From contig JANQQQ010000012.1 in NCBI GenBank assembly GCA_028284935.1, positions 124,001 through 188,000 of the forward strand: a stretch of DNA of 64,000 nt, written 5' to 3'. This DNA is from Croceivirga sp. (GTDB lineage: Bacteria > Bacteroidota > Bacteroidia > Flavobacteriales > Flavobacteriaceae). This document shows, piece after piece, positions 51,896 to 61,621 of this stretch. The position numbers and the translations under genes were made by a program. Each line of letters opens with the position of its first letter. Position 1 is the first letter of the stretch. The notes below the pieces were generated by a model. The model was not told where the DNA came from and made no database searches. It was given only the letters and a program-made list of their open reading frames with translations.

Positions 51896-54259
51896 ATGAG
51901 AATTTCACCCAAGTTTCACAGGTCCCTTCTGTTTTCTTTGGTCGTGATGAACCTTTCCCAAGCACAAGTTACAGTCGATATCTTTGGTACGGTCATCGAT
52001 GAGACGGGACAACCCATATTTGGGGCCTCCGTGTATTTGGAGGGCACGCAAAAAGGGAGCCAAACCGATTTTGATGGCAACTACAGCTTGGAAGGGATTA
52101 CCCCGGGCTCCTACAATCTCGTGGTGAGTTATATTGGTTTTGAAACGCAAACCCAATACAACGTTATTGTACGTTCCAAGGGTACCCCAAACTATAATTT
52201 TGTCCTGAAAGAAGCCGCCCAACAATTGGACGAAGTGGTGGTGTCCAATGCCAACACCATTAGTCGACCGCGTGAGACGCCATTGTCCACCCAGTCCCTC
52301 TCTGCGGTGGAGATTGCCACTTATCCGGGAAGTAATAATGATGTAGTGCAAGTAGCGCAGACCTTGCCGGGAGTTTCTCCATCCATTGGGGGCTTTCGAA
52401 ACGATTTGATCATTCGTGGAGGCGCGCCTAATGAAACAGTGTACTATTTGGATGGCATGGAAATCCCTAATGTCAACCATTTTGCTACACAGGGGAGTGC
52501 AGGAGGCCCCGTAGGATTGATCAATGTTTCCTTTATCGAGAATGTTACCCTATCCACTTCGGCGTTTGGGGCGCAATATGACAATCCGTTGTCTGGAGTG
52601 CTGCAATTTAGCCAACGGAATGGGAACCGTCGGAATTTTACCGGGAATTTCAGGGTGAGTGCCAGTGAGGCTGCCTTGACTATGGAAGGTCCTTTATTTA
52701 AGGGTGGGGAGGATGCTTCCAAAACCACCTTCTTGGCTTCAGTGCGCCGCAGTTACCTACAATTCTTGTTCGAAGCCATTGGTCTACCATTTCGCCCCAA
52801 CTATTGGGATTATCAATACAAGGTGACTCATGAATTTGACGCTTACAACAGTCTTAGCCTTATTGGCGTGGGATCCATAGACGATTTCAGTGTTGAAGCC
52901 CCGGAGGACTTTGATGCAGAGCAACAGGCACAATTGGAACAGGCCCCTTTTATTGAACAGCGTACCAATGCTATAGGAATCAGTTGGAAAAAACGCTTTC
53001 GGGACGGAAAAGGCTTTATGGAGACCACACTAAGCAACAACACCCTAGTGAACGATTTTACCCGTTTTGAGGATCCGGAAAATGAAACCGGGGTGATTTT
53101 CAGTAATGACGCGACCGAGTCCGAAACCAAACTTCGCTTTACGATGACCAATTTTTTGGGCGATTGGAAATTGACCTCAGGGTTGAATACCCAATATTCC
53201 GATTATGAAAATGAAACGCTAAATCTAGCGGACGATCAAGCGTTTACCACCGAAATAGATTTCTTTAAATATGGTTTCTTTTCGAACCTTACCCGATCTT
53301 TTTTGGACGACAAACTGGATGTCTCCCTGGGATTTCGCTTGGACGATGATACGTTTACTGAAGAAGATAACCTGTTGTCCACATTTTCACCAAGGTTATC
53401 GCTTTCTTATGAATTCAAGGAGAACTGGCGCCTTAATGGGTCCGTAGGCCGCTATTTTAAGTTGCCTCCCTATACCATTTTAGGCTTCCGCGATAACAGC
53501 GGTTTGCTCGTGAACCAAAATGTACAATACACGAAAAGTGATCATTTGGTAGTGGGCATTCAGCACTATTTTGGGCCTTCCTCCAGCATTTCCCTGGAGG
53601 GCTTTTACAAACGTTATGACGATTACCCGGTATCCGTTTTGGACCAGGTATCCCTGGCCAATAAAGGGGCTGATTTTGAGATTTTGGGGAGTGAAGATGT
53701 GGAAACCGTGGGGCGGGGGAGGAGTTATGGGGTAGAATTACAGTTCCAGCAGAAACTCTCCAATAACTTTTACGGGATTTTTGCCTATACATGGTTTTAC
53801 AGCGAATTTACCGGATTTGACCGAAATGAATTCCTGCCGTCGGTATGGGATAGTAGGCATTTGATCTCTTTTACCGGAGGTTACAAATTAAAGCGCAATT
53901 GGGAGGTCAGTGCACGCTACCGTTTTGCAGGGGAAACCCCTTTTGTACCCACGGATTTAGAAGCAACCTTAGCGAATTACCCGGAAGTAATCTTGGATTA
54001 TACCAGGCTAGGTGAGGAGAACCTGGATATCTTTAGTCAACTGGACCTTCGTATTGATAAAAAATGGAATTTTAAAAGGTTGTCCTTGGATGTTTTTGTT
54101 GAAGCTCAGAATGTATTGGGACAAGATATTCCCCAACCGCCTGAATTTGGATTGGGTCGGGGTGCCAACGGTGCCATTGTAGAGCCTCGAAGTCTTGTAG
54201 AGATTGATAATGATGCGGGACAGATCATTCCCAGTATTGGCATAGTAGTCGATTTTTAA
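51896..54259 (+). CDS. TonB-dependent receptor with carboxypeptidase-regulatory-like domain
   Basis: A 787-residue outer-membrane receptor. Signal peptide to about residue 23, a CarboxypepD_reg-like domain (IFGTVIDETGQPIFGASVYL, DFDGNYSLEGITPGSYNLVV), a plug domain (ETPLSTQSLSAVEI, DLIIRGGAPNETVYYLDGME) and a C-terminal beta-barrel ending in IGIVVDF with a terminal Phe. No SusD partner follows, so it is not a PUL; it more likely imports a metal chelate, vitamin or small ligand. It is divergent from a MarR regulator. Confidence 0.92.
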   Translation: MRISPKFHRSLLFSLVVMNLSQAQVTVDIFGTVIDETGQPIFGASVYLEGTQKGSQTDFDGNYSLEGITPGSYNLVVSYIGFETQTQYNVIVRSKGTPNYNFVLKEAAQQLDEVVVSNANTISRPRETPLSTQSLSAVEIATYPGSNNDVVQVAQTLPGVSPSIGGFRNDLIIRGGAPNETVYYLDGMEIPNVNHFATQGSAGGPVGLINVSFIENVTLSTSAFGAQYDNPLSGVLQFSQRNGNRRNFTGNFRVSASEAALTMEGPLFKGGEDASKTTFLASVRRSYLQFLFEAIGLPFRPNYWDYQYKVTHEFDAYNSLSLIGVGSIDDFSVEAPEDFDAEQQAQLEQAPFIEQRTNAIGISWKKRFRDGKGFMETTLSNNTLVNDFTRFEDPENETGVIFSNDATESETKLRFTMTNFLGDWKLTSGLNTQYSDYENETLNLADDQAFTTEIDFFKYGFFSNLTRSFLDDKLDVSLGFRLDDDTFTEEDNLLSTFSPRLSLSYEFKENWRLNGSVGRYFKLPPYTILGFRDNSGLLVNQNVQYTKSDHLVVGIQHYFGPSSSISLEGFYKRYDDYPVSVLDQVSLANKGADFEILGSEDVETVGRGRSYGVELQFQQKLSNNFYGIFAYTWFYSEFTGFDRNEFLPSVWDSRHLISFTGGYKLKRNWEVSARYRFAGETPFVPTDLEATLANYPEVILDYTRLGEENLDIFSQLDLRIDKKWNFKRLSLDVFVEAQNVLGQDIPQPPEFGLGRGANGAIVEPRSLVEIDNDAGQIIPSIGIVVDF

Positions 54260-54388
54260 ATGATAAAGCCGGTGTCCAAAACACTCTGTTTCATTTAAAA
54301 GGGTCCAAACCCGTTCTGTTCCTGGGATTGGATATTCTAACTTTGTGGTAGCCATTTTTCAATTACTTTAGGCGCTAAAAGTCGTTGG

Positions 54389-55495
54389 ATGCTAAAACTT
54401 TCTCCAAAAACCCGATGGAACCTTTCCCGAATTCTCCCCTTCGGGGTTATTTGGGCCGTTATGGGGGCCGTTTTTATGTTATCCGATGTCCTCGCTATTG
54501 GAGGAGGGGAAGTACCGGAAGGAGGTATCTACCCCACTTTTCAACTTTTCATTTTTGCCATTTTCGCCACTTTTGTTGGTGGTATTGTGGTGGGCATTTT
54601 TGAAGTGATATATGGTAACCGTTTGTTTCAGAAGGCCAGTCTCTTGATGACTATCCTATTCAAGTTTCTATTGTATTTGGTCTTCTTTTTTGTGTTGGTG
54701 GCGGTAGTGTACCCCATAGCGGCCCGCATTGAGTCGAAAAGCAGCTTTTCCGACCCGGCTGTCTGGCGGAAATTCAATGTGTTCTGGGGTAGTCTGGCGT
54801 TTTGGAGCACGGTACTGCAGATAGGGTTCAGTCTGCTACTTTCCTTGATCTATGCAGCCATAAGTGAGAATTTGGGACATTCCGTATTGAAGAATTTTTT
54901 TACAGGGAAGTACCACACACCCAAGGAGGAGGAGCGTATTTTTATGTTCTTGGATATGAAATCGTCCACGACCTTAGCGGAAACCTTGGGACATGTACGC
55001 TATTTTGAACTTCTGGAGCAATATTATAACGACTTGGCCGATGCCATTATCCAAAACTGGGGGGATGTGTACCAATATGTGGGGGACGAGATCGTGATTA
55101 CATGGCCCAAAAAGCGGGGTATTGTCAACAACAATTGCATTGACTGTTTTTATGATATGAAGAGGGCCTTGCAGGTCAAAAAAGACAGGTACATGAAGGC
55201 CTATGGCTATGCACCTGGATTCAAGGCCGGACTGCACATGGGCACGGTGACCACGGGAGAGGTAGGGGCCTTAAAAAAGGAGATTGTCTATACTGGGGAT
55301 GTGCTGAACACCACGGCTAGGATACAGTCGCTCTGCAATGAAACAGGCAAGGAGTTGTTGGTCTCGGATGTACTCATGGAAGCGTTGGGCTTAAAGGAAT
55401 TGGCCAAAGAGGCGTATTTGGGGTATTTTGATTTGAAGGGAAAAAACATTGATATTGCCCTTTATGGACTGAACTCTTGGCCGTTGACCTCCTAG
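54389..55495 (+). CDS. Membrane-anchored class III adenylate/guanylate cyclase
   Basis: A 368-residue protein with four membrane helices (~14-34, 51-75, 84-112, 134-156) and a C-terminal cyclase domain. The metal ligands Asp189 (FLDMKSST) and Asp233 (YVGDEIVITW), the substrate-binding Lys297 with Asp304, and the transition-state pair Asn307/Arg311 (GDVLNTTARIQ) are all present, so it should be active. Adenylate rather than guanylate specificity is suggested by the Lys/Asp pair. A -7-like TAACTTTG is at 54338. The gene overlaps the next, convergent one by 4 nt. Confidence 0.9.
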   Translation: MLKLSPKTRWNLSRILPFGVIWAVMGAVFMLSDVLAIGGGEVPEGGIYPTFQLFIFAIFATFVGGIVVGIFEVIYGNRLFQKASLLMTILFKFLLYLVFFFVLVAVVYPIAARIESKSSFSDPAVWRKFNVFWGSLAFWSTVLQIGFSLLLSLIYAAISENLGHSVLKNFFTGKYHTPKEEERIFMFLDMKSSTTLAETLGHVRYFELLEQYYNDLADAIIQNWGDVYQYVGDEIVITWPKKRGIVNNNCIDCFYDMKRALQVKKDRYMKAYGYAPGFKAGLHMGTVTTGEVGALKKEIVYTGDVLNTTARIQSLCNETGKELLVSDVLMEALGLKELAKEAYLGYFDLKGKNIDIALYGLNSWPLTS

Positions 55496-56145
55496 TTATA
55501 AGCGGTGAACAACACCACTAAACCGTCTGCAAAACTATCCACGTTCACGGTAAAACCATCGGGGTCAAAGCTGGTTAGGATGGCCGAAGTAATTCCTAGA
55601 GAGTCTCCATTTTGGTTGCCGTAGCGCATGCCGATACAATGCGCACTTGAAGCATACCTTGAGATATCGTTAATGGAATTGCCATGTCCACCGATGGCAA
55701 TGGTCTGCTGCGCAATGGTACCTGAATCATCCCGGGCAAAACCATTGGCGGAGGCAAAGGCGTTGGCGATATCGCGTTCGTTATTTCGAATACCATTGTC
55801 ACTATTGAGATTTAGGGATTCCACATTGGCATGGGCAACAAAGGTGATGTTCCGCGGTTGGAAGGGCAGACCCGTTACGTTGATGGTACCTGTTGCCGAA
55901 ACCACAAAGGAACCGGAATACACATTGGGATCGCTTTGCCGTACGAGTACATTCCAATTGGCCCCATCAAAAAGGTAGATTCGGTTTTCGTCGGTGGCAT
56001 AGGCCAAAGCCCCTTCGGAAGCGTCCGTTATGGACCTTATTTCTAAAGCCGTTCCGGACGGTAATCCCAATACGGAGAATTCATCAATTTGAGCATGTAG
56101 AAGGACAGTGCTGCAAAACAGCAGGGGGAAAATAATTTTATGCAT
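55492..56145 (-). CDS. Secreted protein, unknown function
   Basis: A protein of about 217 residues with signal peptide (MHKIIFPLLFCSTVLLHAQ). After a short helix-breaking segment (LPSGTALEIRSITDASEGAL) there is a beta-rich domain with NENRIYLFDGANWN-type text of the kind found in tail-fibre-like or surface proteins. No family recognised. The start may also be 56157 or a TTG at 56184. It is the last gene of the GC-richer part of the window; the AT-rich island begins just beyond. Confidence 0.65.
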   Translation of the reverse strand: MHKIIFPLLFCSTVLLHAQIDEFSVLGLPSGTALEIRSITDASEGALAYATDENRIYLFDGANWNVLVRQSDPNVYSGSFVVSATGTINVTGLPFQPRNITFVAHANVESLNLNSDNGIRNNERDIANAFASANGFARDDSGTIAQQTIAIGGHGNSINDISRYASSAHCIGMRYGNQNGDSLGITSAILTSFDPDGFTVNVDSFADGLVVLFTAYN

Positions 56146-56213
56146 GCAACCGTACATTTTATTGGAACTACAAGAAGAACGCAATAGAAGGGTTAATAGT
56201 ATTTAAAATATTC

Positions 56214-56810
56214 TATTTGACATAATATAAATTATAGTACAAATTCTTATATGGGTAAAACTGCGCCAATACCACCGTATTTGATATAATTGTAGATATA
56301 ACAACATGTGAGTGTTTTATATCGTCAACAATTATGTCATAGCAGTTTTACACGCTAGGTTATTTCTTCACCGCATTCGTAAGCTATAATTCTATTATGT
56401 CAAATACCGCACAATCTTTTCTGCACACATTAACCATTCGTTTGCCGGTATACAAGAAACCTTTTTTAAGCGGTGTGCTTCGCACGTCGTTTCATTTGTA
56501 TCTATAATTTGCCGTTATGTAAAATAGCCGCTCAGCCAACAGCATATTGCTTTGATAAAAAGTAAATGCCCTTGCATTTATTTTTATACGCAATTCTCAG
56601 CCACTTGGCCAGCGCCATTAAAAGCTCAGCTTTTCGTATTTGATTGTAATCTTAGGTTTAATTGAAAAATTGGAGAAGAAAAATTTCACGGGCTTTTCTT
56701 CAACGTCCTGCAAAAGCTTAAAATTTCTCTACGAGTAAATTTCTAAGCATTTGCTCACATCCTCCTCCGATTCAACTTTTTTGTGAGTACTTAAAACATT
56801 ATGTCAAATA
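56214..56810. repeat. Three copies of TATTATGTCAAATA, one inverted
   Basis: TATTTGACATAATA at 56214-56227 is the exact reverse complement of TATTATGTCAAATA at 56393-56406. A third copy, ATTATGTCAAATA (13 of 14), is at 56798-56810, in direct orientation 404 nt from the second. They bracket the hairpin-rich segment and could be ends of a small mobile element. Confidence 0.55.
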
Positions 56811-56837
56811 GGCTTGAGTCCTCTTGCTGTTCTTTCT

Positions 56838-56863
56838 TTTCTTTTTTCTTGATAAAAAAGAAA
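56838..56863. repeat. Perfect 10-bp inverted repeat in A/T-rich text
   Basis: TTTCTTTTTT (56838-56847) and AAAAAAGAAA (56854-56863) flank the loop CTTGAT. The following CAAAAAATCAAGGC can pair with the loop instead. It resembles a repeat common in Bacteroidota intergenic regions; on the minus strand it would act as a terminator for the CHAT gene's distal side only weakly. Confidence 0.5.
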
Positions 56864-57082
56864 CAAAAAATCAAGGCTCACAGATAATTTTGGAAACAAT
56901 CACGGGTCGGTCGCTAAATTTTAGGATCCATGCTTACTTTTAAGACAGTTTTGAACTTTTTGGAAAATCTTGCAAGTCAATAAAGAGTGTTACACATGCC
57001 CTAAAATTCTAACGCTCCTCTCCCCTATTGTTTTCGCCAAAATTCTCTTAGGCCTGAAACCCTTTTTTTATTAAAAATTCGT

Positions 57083-60000
57083 TTAACCCTTTTTCACCGT
57101 TAAATTTGGATTACCATATAAATGCATTGCTAATCTACCTTCAGGAACAAAAAAAGCATTCGATATTTCTTCTTTATATTTTGCTAGTTCAGCATTTGCT
57201 ACATAAACAGCTGCAGAAAGCTTATAACCTTCTTTAAATTTCCTAAAAAACACGTCTAGCCAATAAGAAGGAATAGTTATTTCCAATCTCCAAAAGGGTG
57301 CTATTACCGCTTTATAGCCAAGTTTTAAAATATCATAGCATAAAGAAGTCACGCTATTTGCAAAGATATCTTCGTTAGTCAAACCTGAATTACAAATAAA
57401 TAGAATTGCAATTTCTCCCTTTCCGAATAAGGAGTCTACATCTAAAACTGCACTTTCAGAACTATGATTAGTATAAATGGCTCTGAAATTATTAAATCCA
57501 ATTTCTCCATGGGCAAGAAAAATATTTACATCTGTATCAATATAGTGACTTATGTTTCTTGATTCAATTATTTTGGTACCGTTATTCTCTAAAATAGGCT
57601 TGAGTTTACTAAAACTAGAATTTATTGGAATGTCTCCATCTTCAATTGGTATCCAAGCGGTTGAAGAAAAAGTACTTGGTAAACAATATTCATTTCCATT
57701 TTTAATAAGCCATTCAGCGGATATAATATTTGTTACAGGTACCTCAGAACTTATAAAGTCTTTGTTAGTAATTATTAGATTGGATGGAAATTGAGTTAAA
57801 TCAAGGCTACTTGAGAATAATATTTCATCATAATCAACTTCAAGTTCCAAGTCAAAAAAAGAAAGAGTATCTAAGGTATTTTGATATTCACTTTCTTGCT
57901 CTCCAAGGTCAAAATATTTTTTTGAATCAAAGAAGAAATTTTCTTTTTGTTTAATCCATTTTCGCATTTTGGAGTAGTCCCAATTGGACAACTCTTTTAA
58001 CGTTACTTTTTTATCATGAGTAATAACTATAGAGTACAAAGTTTTATCATGACTAAAAACCCATATAAAAACTTGATTATGTTTTAGTTTTAGGTTTTCT
58101 ATTATATAATCATAATAATTTTCTAATCTTAGTTTTATTTCAGTATTGACATCTATCGTAGCTCTTGTAATAGTGTTATGTTCAAAATATTTGTCATCAT
58201 AAGTCAATGTGTTATCGTTAAGAACTAAACCACAAAGTAGTATGCTTTCAATATCATTTTGTTTTACAGCTTCTGCGAGTAAAAGCTTCACAGGAAGTTC
58301 TAAATGTTTTATTTCAAATTCAAAATCGTTCGATGTGTTTGTTTCAAAAACGCTTTTGAGTGAACTTATTAAACCTCTCTTATTTTCTTTTAAGTTTCCA
58401 AAGTGACGTCGCTTGATTGATTTATAGCTGTCACTTTTTACTTCGCTTTCAAGCCTTTTTATGGTATCTTCAATTGGTTTATCGAACTCTTTCTCCCCTA
58501 AGTCTTTGTATCTTTTTATGTTGTATAAATAATTTAACCAAGGCAAAATACCTTTCTCTTTAAAAGAAACGATTTGAGGTAAATTTTTTTGTAAATAATC
58601 TAAGGAATCATCAATAGTATCTGTATTAGCTCTCAAATTTTGAAACCTTCCTAAAAAATAACTAAGCTTAAACTTTTGCTCATCATATTTTTTAAGTTTT
58701 ATCTCGTCTAATATTTCGTTTACTGAGTCCATCATTTTGGGTAAATGAAATTCCCTAAAGAATTTTAAGGCGTTGTATAAGGAATCTGTAATAATTGAAT
58801 ATTTGAAATTGGCAAACCTTATGAGGGATGTATAATACAATGCCCCATAGATTACAGCTTCAAAATTATTCTTTTGATAAGTAAAACATTTAAACAAGAT
58901 ACCCCAGCCATAATGATGTTTTTTCTCTTCTTTGGAAATCAATAAAATCTCTTCACTAAAATTTCTTGCACGTTGAAATTTACCATTGAAGTTTAATGAA
59001 TCTACCATGTTATAACATACTGAGTAGAACTCATAGTCTAAAGCATATTTCTTTTTAAAAGCTTTAACAATTGAAATTTGCATGAACATAGTTTCAAAAT
59101 CTCCATCAGCTAAACTTTTTGGACCAAGAATTGATAAGACATTTAAAGCTGAAGATATCAGTTTTTTTTCTTCAGTTTTGGTAAAAAGATTCTCTTCTAT
59201 CGTAAAATCAAATAATCGAATTTCATTATGTTTCTTTTTAAATATTTTGTCAAATAATGGAAAAATCTCGTCAAATTCAAAGTCAACTAATTTGAAGGAT
59301 TTATCCTTTTTAATCTTAGTGTAAGAAACTTTTGAAAATGCATTAGTTAAAGCGTAAATCATATGGCTATACCCCTCAATTTTAGCTTTTTTAATGATTG
59401 TATATAATTCAATTTTGGATTTGGATAGCTCATAATCTCCGTAAGCGATAGACATTAAAATATTGTTTAAAGAGTATGCAATAGAGTCGTCGTAGAGCTC
59501 ATTTTTTCTTTTATCGTGGTCGTAATAATACTTGTTGTTAAGAGCGTTATCTAAAACTCTTAATCTGTTGTAGATATCATCGCTATTCTCAATTTGGTCT
59601 ATTGTATCAATAGTTATTTTTATATTAATGTCATCAGGGGTAACTTGGATTTCTTTCCAAGCCATTTTTTGAAAAATTGATATAATTGGTATTGGAGACC
59701 TTAAAAAATTAATGAAGTTCGAGTTAAACTCATTTTCATCTGCATAATATTCTATTCTGGATATTTCCTTCTCTATTTTCCTATTTTTTTTGATAGCAAT
59801 TTGGACATTTCTAAATTCTCCCGTGAAAAAATAATTTTTAAATAAGTTAAAATCAAAAGTGGTTATATTGTTAATGCGCAAAGAGCTAAGAGCATTATGA
59901 TTTGAAATCATAATTGGAATTATACCTTTATCATTTATCCTTGAGTTTAAAAATGCAGTTTTACCTGCTAAATCATAAGCCCTATTACCGATTAATTTTA

Positions 60001-61453
60001 TTGCATTATCGATTTCTTCAGACTCTATAGGATGATTATAGCATATAGGCTCAATTAGTATATAGTAATCTTTTAAATCGTATAGCAAATTGTTAGTTAA
60101 ATCGCTTGAATCACTAACTATTGTGCTTAAATCAACTTTAGAGAAAGAATATTTTATTCTTTCTAGTTTTAACTCCTTTTCGATAAATCTTTTTAGAAGG
60201 TTTTCACCATCTCTGGTTGAATATCCAGCTGCATAAATTAATTCTTCTACCAGCAAGGAATAATTAGGAGCATTTAGTGTTACTAAACAGAAATATAAAG
60301 TTTTATCGATTTTATAAAAGGGCTTTCTCCATAAATAAGGTTTTTTGTCATTGGAGGTTATTGCTGAAATTATTTTTTCTAAGGTTTCTCTGTCATAATC
60401 TGTACATTCAATCAAAAATTCAATTAAATCCTTTTCATTAATTCGTGACGGGGTATCGTAAATGGATAAAGTACCAGTTGCACTTAATTTTTCAGATATT
60501 AAATTAATGAAGCCTACTATTAATATTAAAACCTCATTTATATCCATTAATGTCAAACCATTGAAATGCTTTATTTTTTCCTCTTGGAAATGATAAAATC
60601 TTATAAAAACGTTTGCATCTGCGGATAACTTTATAGAGCTCTCTTTAACAATACCTTTGGTAATGTTCAAAAACCCATTTTTAATTGATAAAGATTTAGC
60701 TCCAATTTTCTCTTTGTGAACTTTGGTATAAATACCACTTAAGTAATACGAAGTTTCATTTAAATTACTATTAGTTCTTATGTCCGCAGCTTGCGTAAGT
60801 AATCTAATTAGTTTTAGGTTTGTTGTAATTTTAAATTCATCAAAATTTGGATTTGATTCAAAATCTCCATTTTCAAAGAGCAAAATCTCATATGATGATT
60901 CAAGATTCAATAAGACATTTGTATTAAACCATATATAGCTAAAGTATCGCCCAAATTCATCATCGGTAGGATTAATAGATGGAGCAAATAAATTTTTAGA
61001 AAATTTCCAATCATTAATCAGAGAAATTAAGAAACTTAAAATATCCCCACCTATTTCAATGATTTGCTGAATATTGATTTCACTTCCATTTTCTTGTTTG
61101 AACTTTGAAAACTCTATATTTCCGATTGTTGACGCATCATTTTCTTTGATATACTGCGAAAATATTTTAGGCTTAATCTCTATTAAATGTTTATTAATAG
61201 CTCTATGGCAAAAGTCTAAAATTTCAATTTTCGTTAGATTTAATCTGGTAAAAGCATCGACAATGTTTTTCTGTATTTCAATATTATATTGATTGCAAAT
61301 GGCAATAAATTTTAAAACTTCTTCTTCTTTTTCCGTGACATCTTCTCCAAACTCTTTTGTAGTCCTTTTTAAATCAAATTTCTTTGAAAATGGTTTGGCA
61401 TAATCTTGATGCAAAACATTAAGAATTCTATCAGAAACTTGTGGTTTTTGCAT
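57083..61453 (-). CDS. Giant CHAT-domain (caspase-like) protein, 1456 residues
   Basis: The largest gene of the window and markedly AT-rich. The C-terminal ~250 residues form a CHAT protease: His1315 in IFLAHGEIGF and Cys1354 in LFICNSGLTNE give the catalytic dyad, and the ending AMHLYGNPNLTV is typical. Residues ~1-600 are helical with no recognised family; a stretch around 480-560 (DYYILIEPICYNHPIESEEI) could be a degenerate nuclease-like fold, low confidence. Residues ~640-1000 look like TPR-type helical repeats. CHAT proteases with TPR-like sensor regions act in bacterial programmed death and defence (for example with type III-E CRISPR or gasdermins). Here no gasdermin, CRISPR or reverse transcriptase neighbour is seen. 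It has no signal peptide and is probably cytoplasmic. Confidence 0.8.
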   Translation of the reverse strand: MQKPQVSDRILNVLHQDYAKPFSKKFDLKRTTKEFGEDVTEKEEEVLKFIAICNQYNIEIQKNIVDAFTRLNLTKIEILDFCHRAINKHLIEIKPKIFSQYIKENDASTIGNIEFSKFKQENGSEINIQQIIEIGGDILSFLISLINDWKFSKNLFAPSINPTDDEFGRYFSYIWFNTNVLLNLESSYEILLFENGDFESNPNFDEFKITTNLKLIRLLTQAADIRTNSNLNETSYYLSGIYTKVHKEKIGAKSLSIKNGFLNITKGIVKESSIKLSADANVFIRFYHFQEEKIKHFNGLTLMDINEVLILIVGFINLISEKLSATGTLSIYDTPSRINEKDLIEFLIECTDYDRETLEKIISAITSNDKKPYLWRKPFYKIDKTLYFCLVTLNAPNYSLLVEELIYAAGYSTRDGENLLKRFIEKELKLERIKYSFSKVDLSTIVSDSSDLTNNLLYDLKDYYILIEPICYNHPIESEEIDNAIKLIGNRAYDLAGKTAFLNSRINDKGIIPIMISNHNALSSLRINNITTFDFNLFKNYFFTGEFRNVQIAIKKNRKIEKEISRIEYYADENEFNSNFINFLRSPIPIISIFQKMAWKEIQVTPDDINIKITIDTIDQIENSDDIYNRLRVLDNALNNKYYYDHDKRKNELYDDSIAYSLNNILMSIAYGDYELSKSKIELYTIIKKAKIEGYSHMIYALTNAFSKVSYTKIKKDKSFKLVDFEFDEIFPLFDKIFKKKHNEIRLFDFTIEENLFTKTEEKKLISSALNVLSILGPKSLADGDFETMFMQISIVKAFKKKYALDYEFYSVCYNMVDSLNFNGKFQRARNFSEEILLISKEEKKHHYGWGILFKCFTYQKNNFEAVIYGALYYTSLIRFANFKYSIITDSLYNALKFFREFHLPKMMDSVNEILDEIKLKKYDEQKFKLSYFLGRFQNLRANTDTIDDSLDYLQKNLPQIVSFKEKGILPWLNYLYNIKRYKDLGEKEFDKPIEDTIKRLESEVKSDSYKSIKRRHFGNLKENKRGLISSLKSVFETNTSNDFEFEIKHLELPVKLLLAEAVKQNDIESILLCGLVLNDNTLTYDDKYFEHNTITRATIDVNTEIKLRLENYYDYIIENLKLKHNQVFIWVFSHDKTLYSIVITHDKKVTLKELSNWDYSKMRKWIKQKENFFFDSKKYFDLGEQESEYQNTLDTLSFFDLELEVDYDEILFSSSLDLTQFPSNLIITNKDFISSEVPVTNIISAEWLIKNGNEYCLPSTFSSTAWIPIEDGDIPINSSFSKLKPILENNGTKIIESRNISHYIDTDVNIFLAHGEIGFNNFRAIYTNHSSESAVLDVDSLFGKGEIAILFICNSGLTNEDIFANSVTSLCYDILKLGYKAVIAPFWRLEITIPSYWLDVFFRKFKEGYKLSAAVYVANAELAKYKEEISNAFFVPEGRLAMHLYGNPNLTVKKG

Positions 61454-61479
61454 ATTTTAAACATAAAATTTGTAGCCAG

Positions 61480-61489
61480 GAGCTAGCTC
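61480..61489. promoter_or_regulatory. 10-bp palindrome upstream of the CHAT gene
   Basis: GAGCTAGCTC is a perfect palindrome 27-36 nt upstream of the CHAT start codon, in very AT-rich DNA. It could be an operator or a hairpin in the leader. Confidence 0.35.
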
Positions 61490-61621
61490 ATAAGTCAATT
61501 AGAATATAAATAATTTTAACAGGTATTTATTTATGTTTTTCCGTAGTCAAATTAAAAAAATGTAGTAAAATATCATTCCACACACATTACACTCCCCTCC
61601 TACGTCGGATCGTGTAAAAAG

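Larger units (their letters stand above)
56146..57082. other. AT-rich non-coding region at the island boundary
   Basis: This 0.94-kb stretch has no convincing ORF in either direction. It contains the repeats and hairpins listed separately, plus smaller ones: TAAATGC/GCATTTA (56563-56580, 4-nt loop), AAAAGC/GCTTTT (56620-56634) and GTGC-TTC-GCAC near 56475. The text GCCGTTATGT near 56511 and the hairpin at 56838 remind one of dispersed elements at mobile gene cassettes in Bacteroidota; this is from memory and unproven. Confidence 0.6.

Noticed and set aside
51905-52480. A 191-codon minus-strand ORF inside the TonB receptor
   Set aside because: It overlaps the signal, regulatory-like and plug domains of a clear receptor and has no recognisable family.
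56146-57082. Insertion sequence or integron attC site
   Set aside because: No transposase or integrase ORF and no clear attC core boxes; kept only as an uncharacterised repeat region.
57083-61453. Type III-E CRISPR (gRAMP/TPR-CHAT) or gasdermin system
   Set aside because: No CRISPR repeats, no gRAMP-like and no small gasdermin-like gene are visible beside the CHAT gene in this window.
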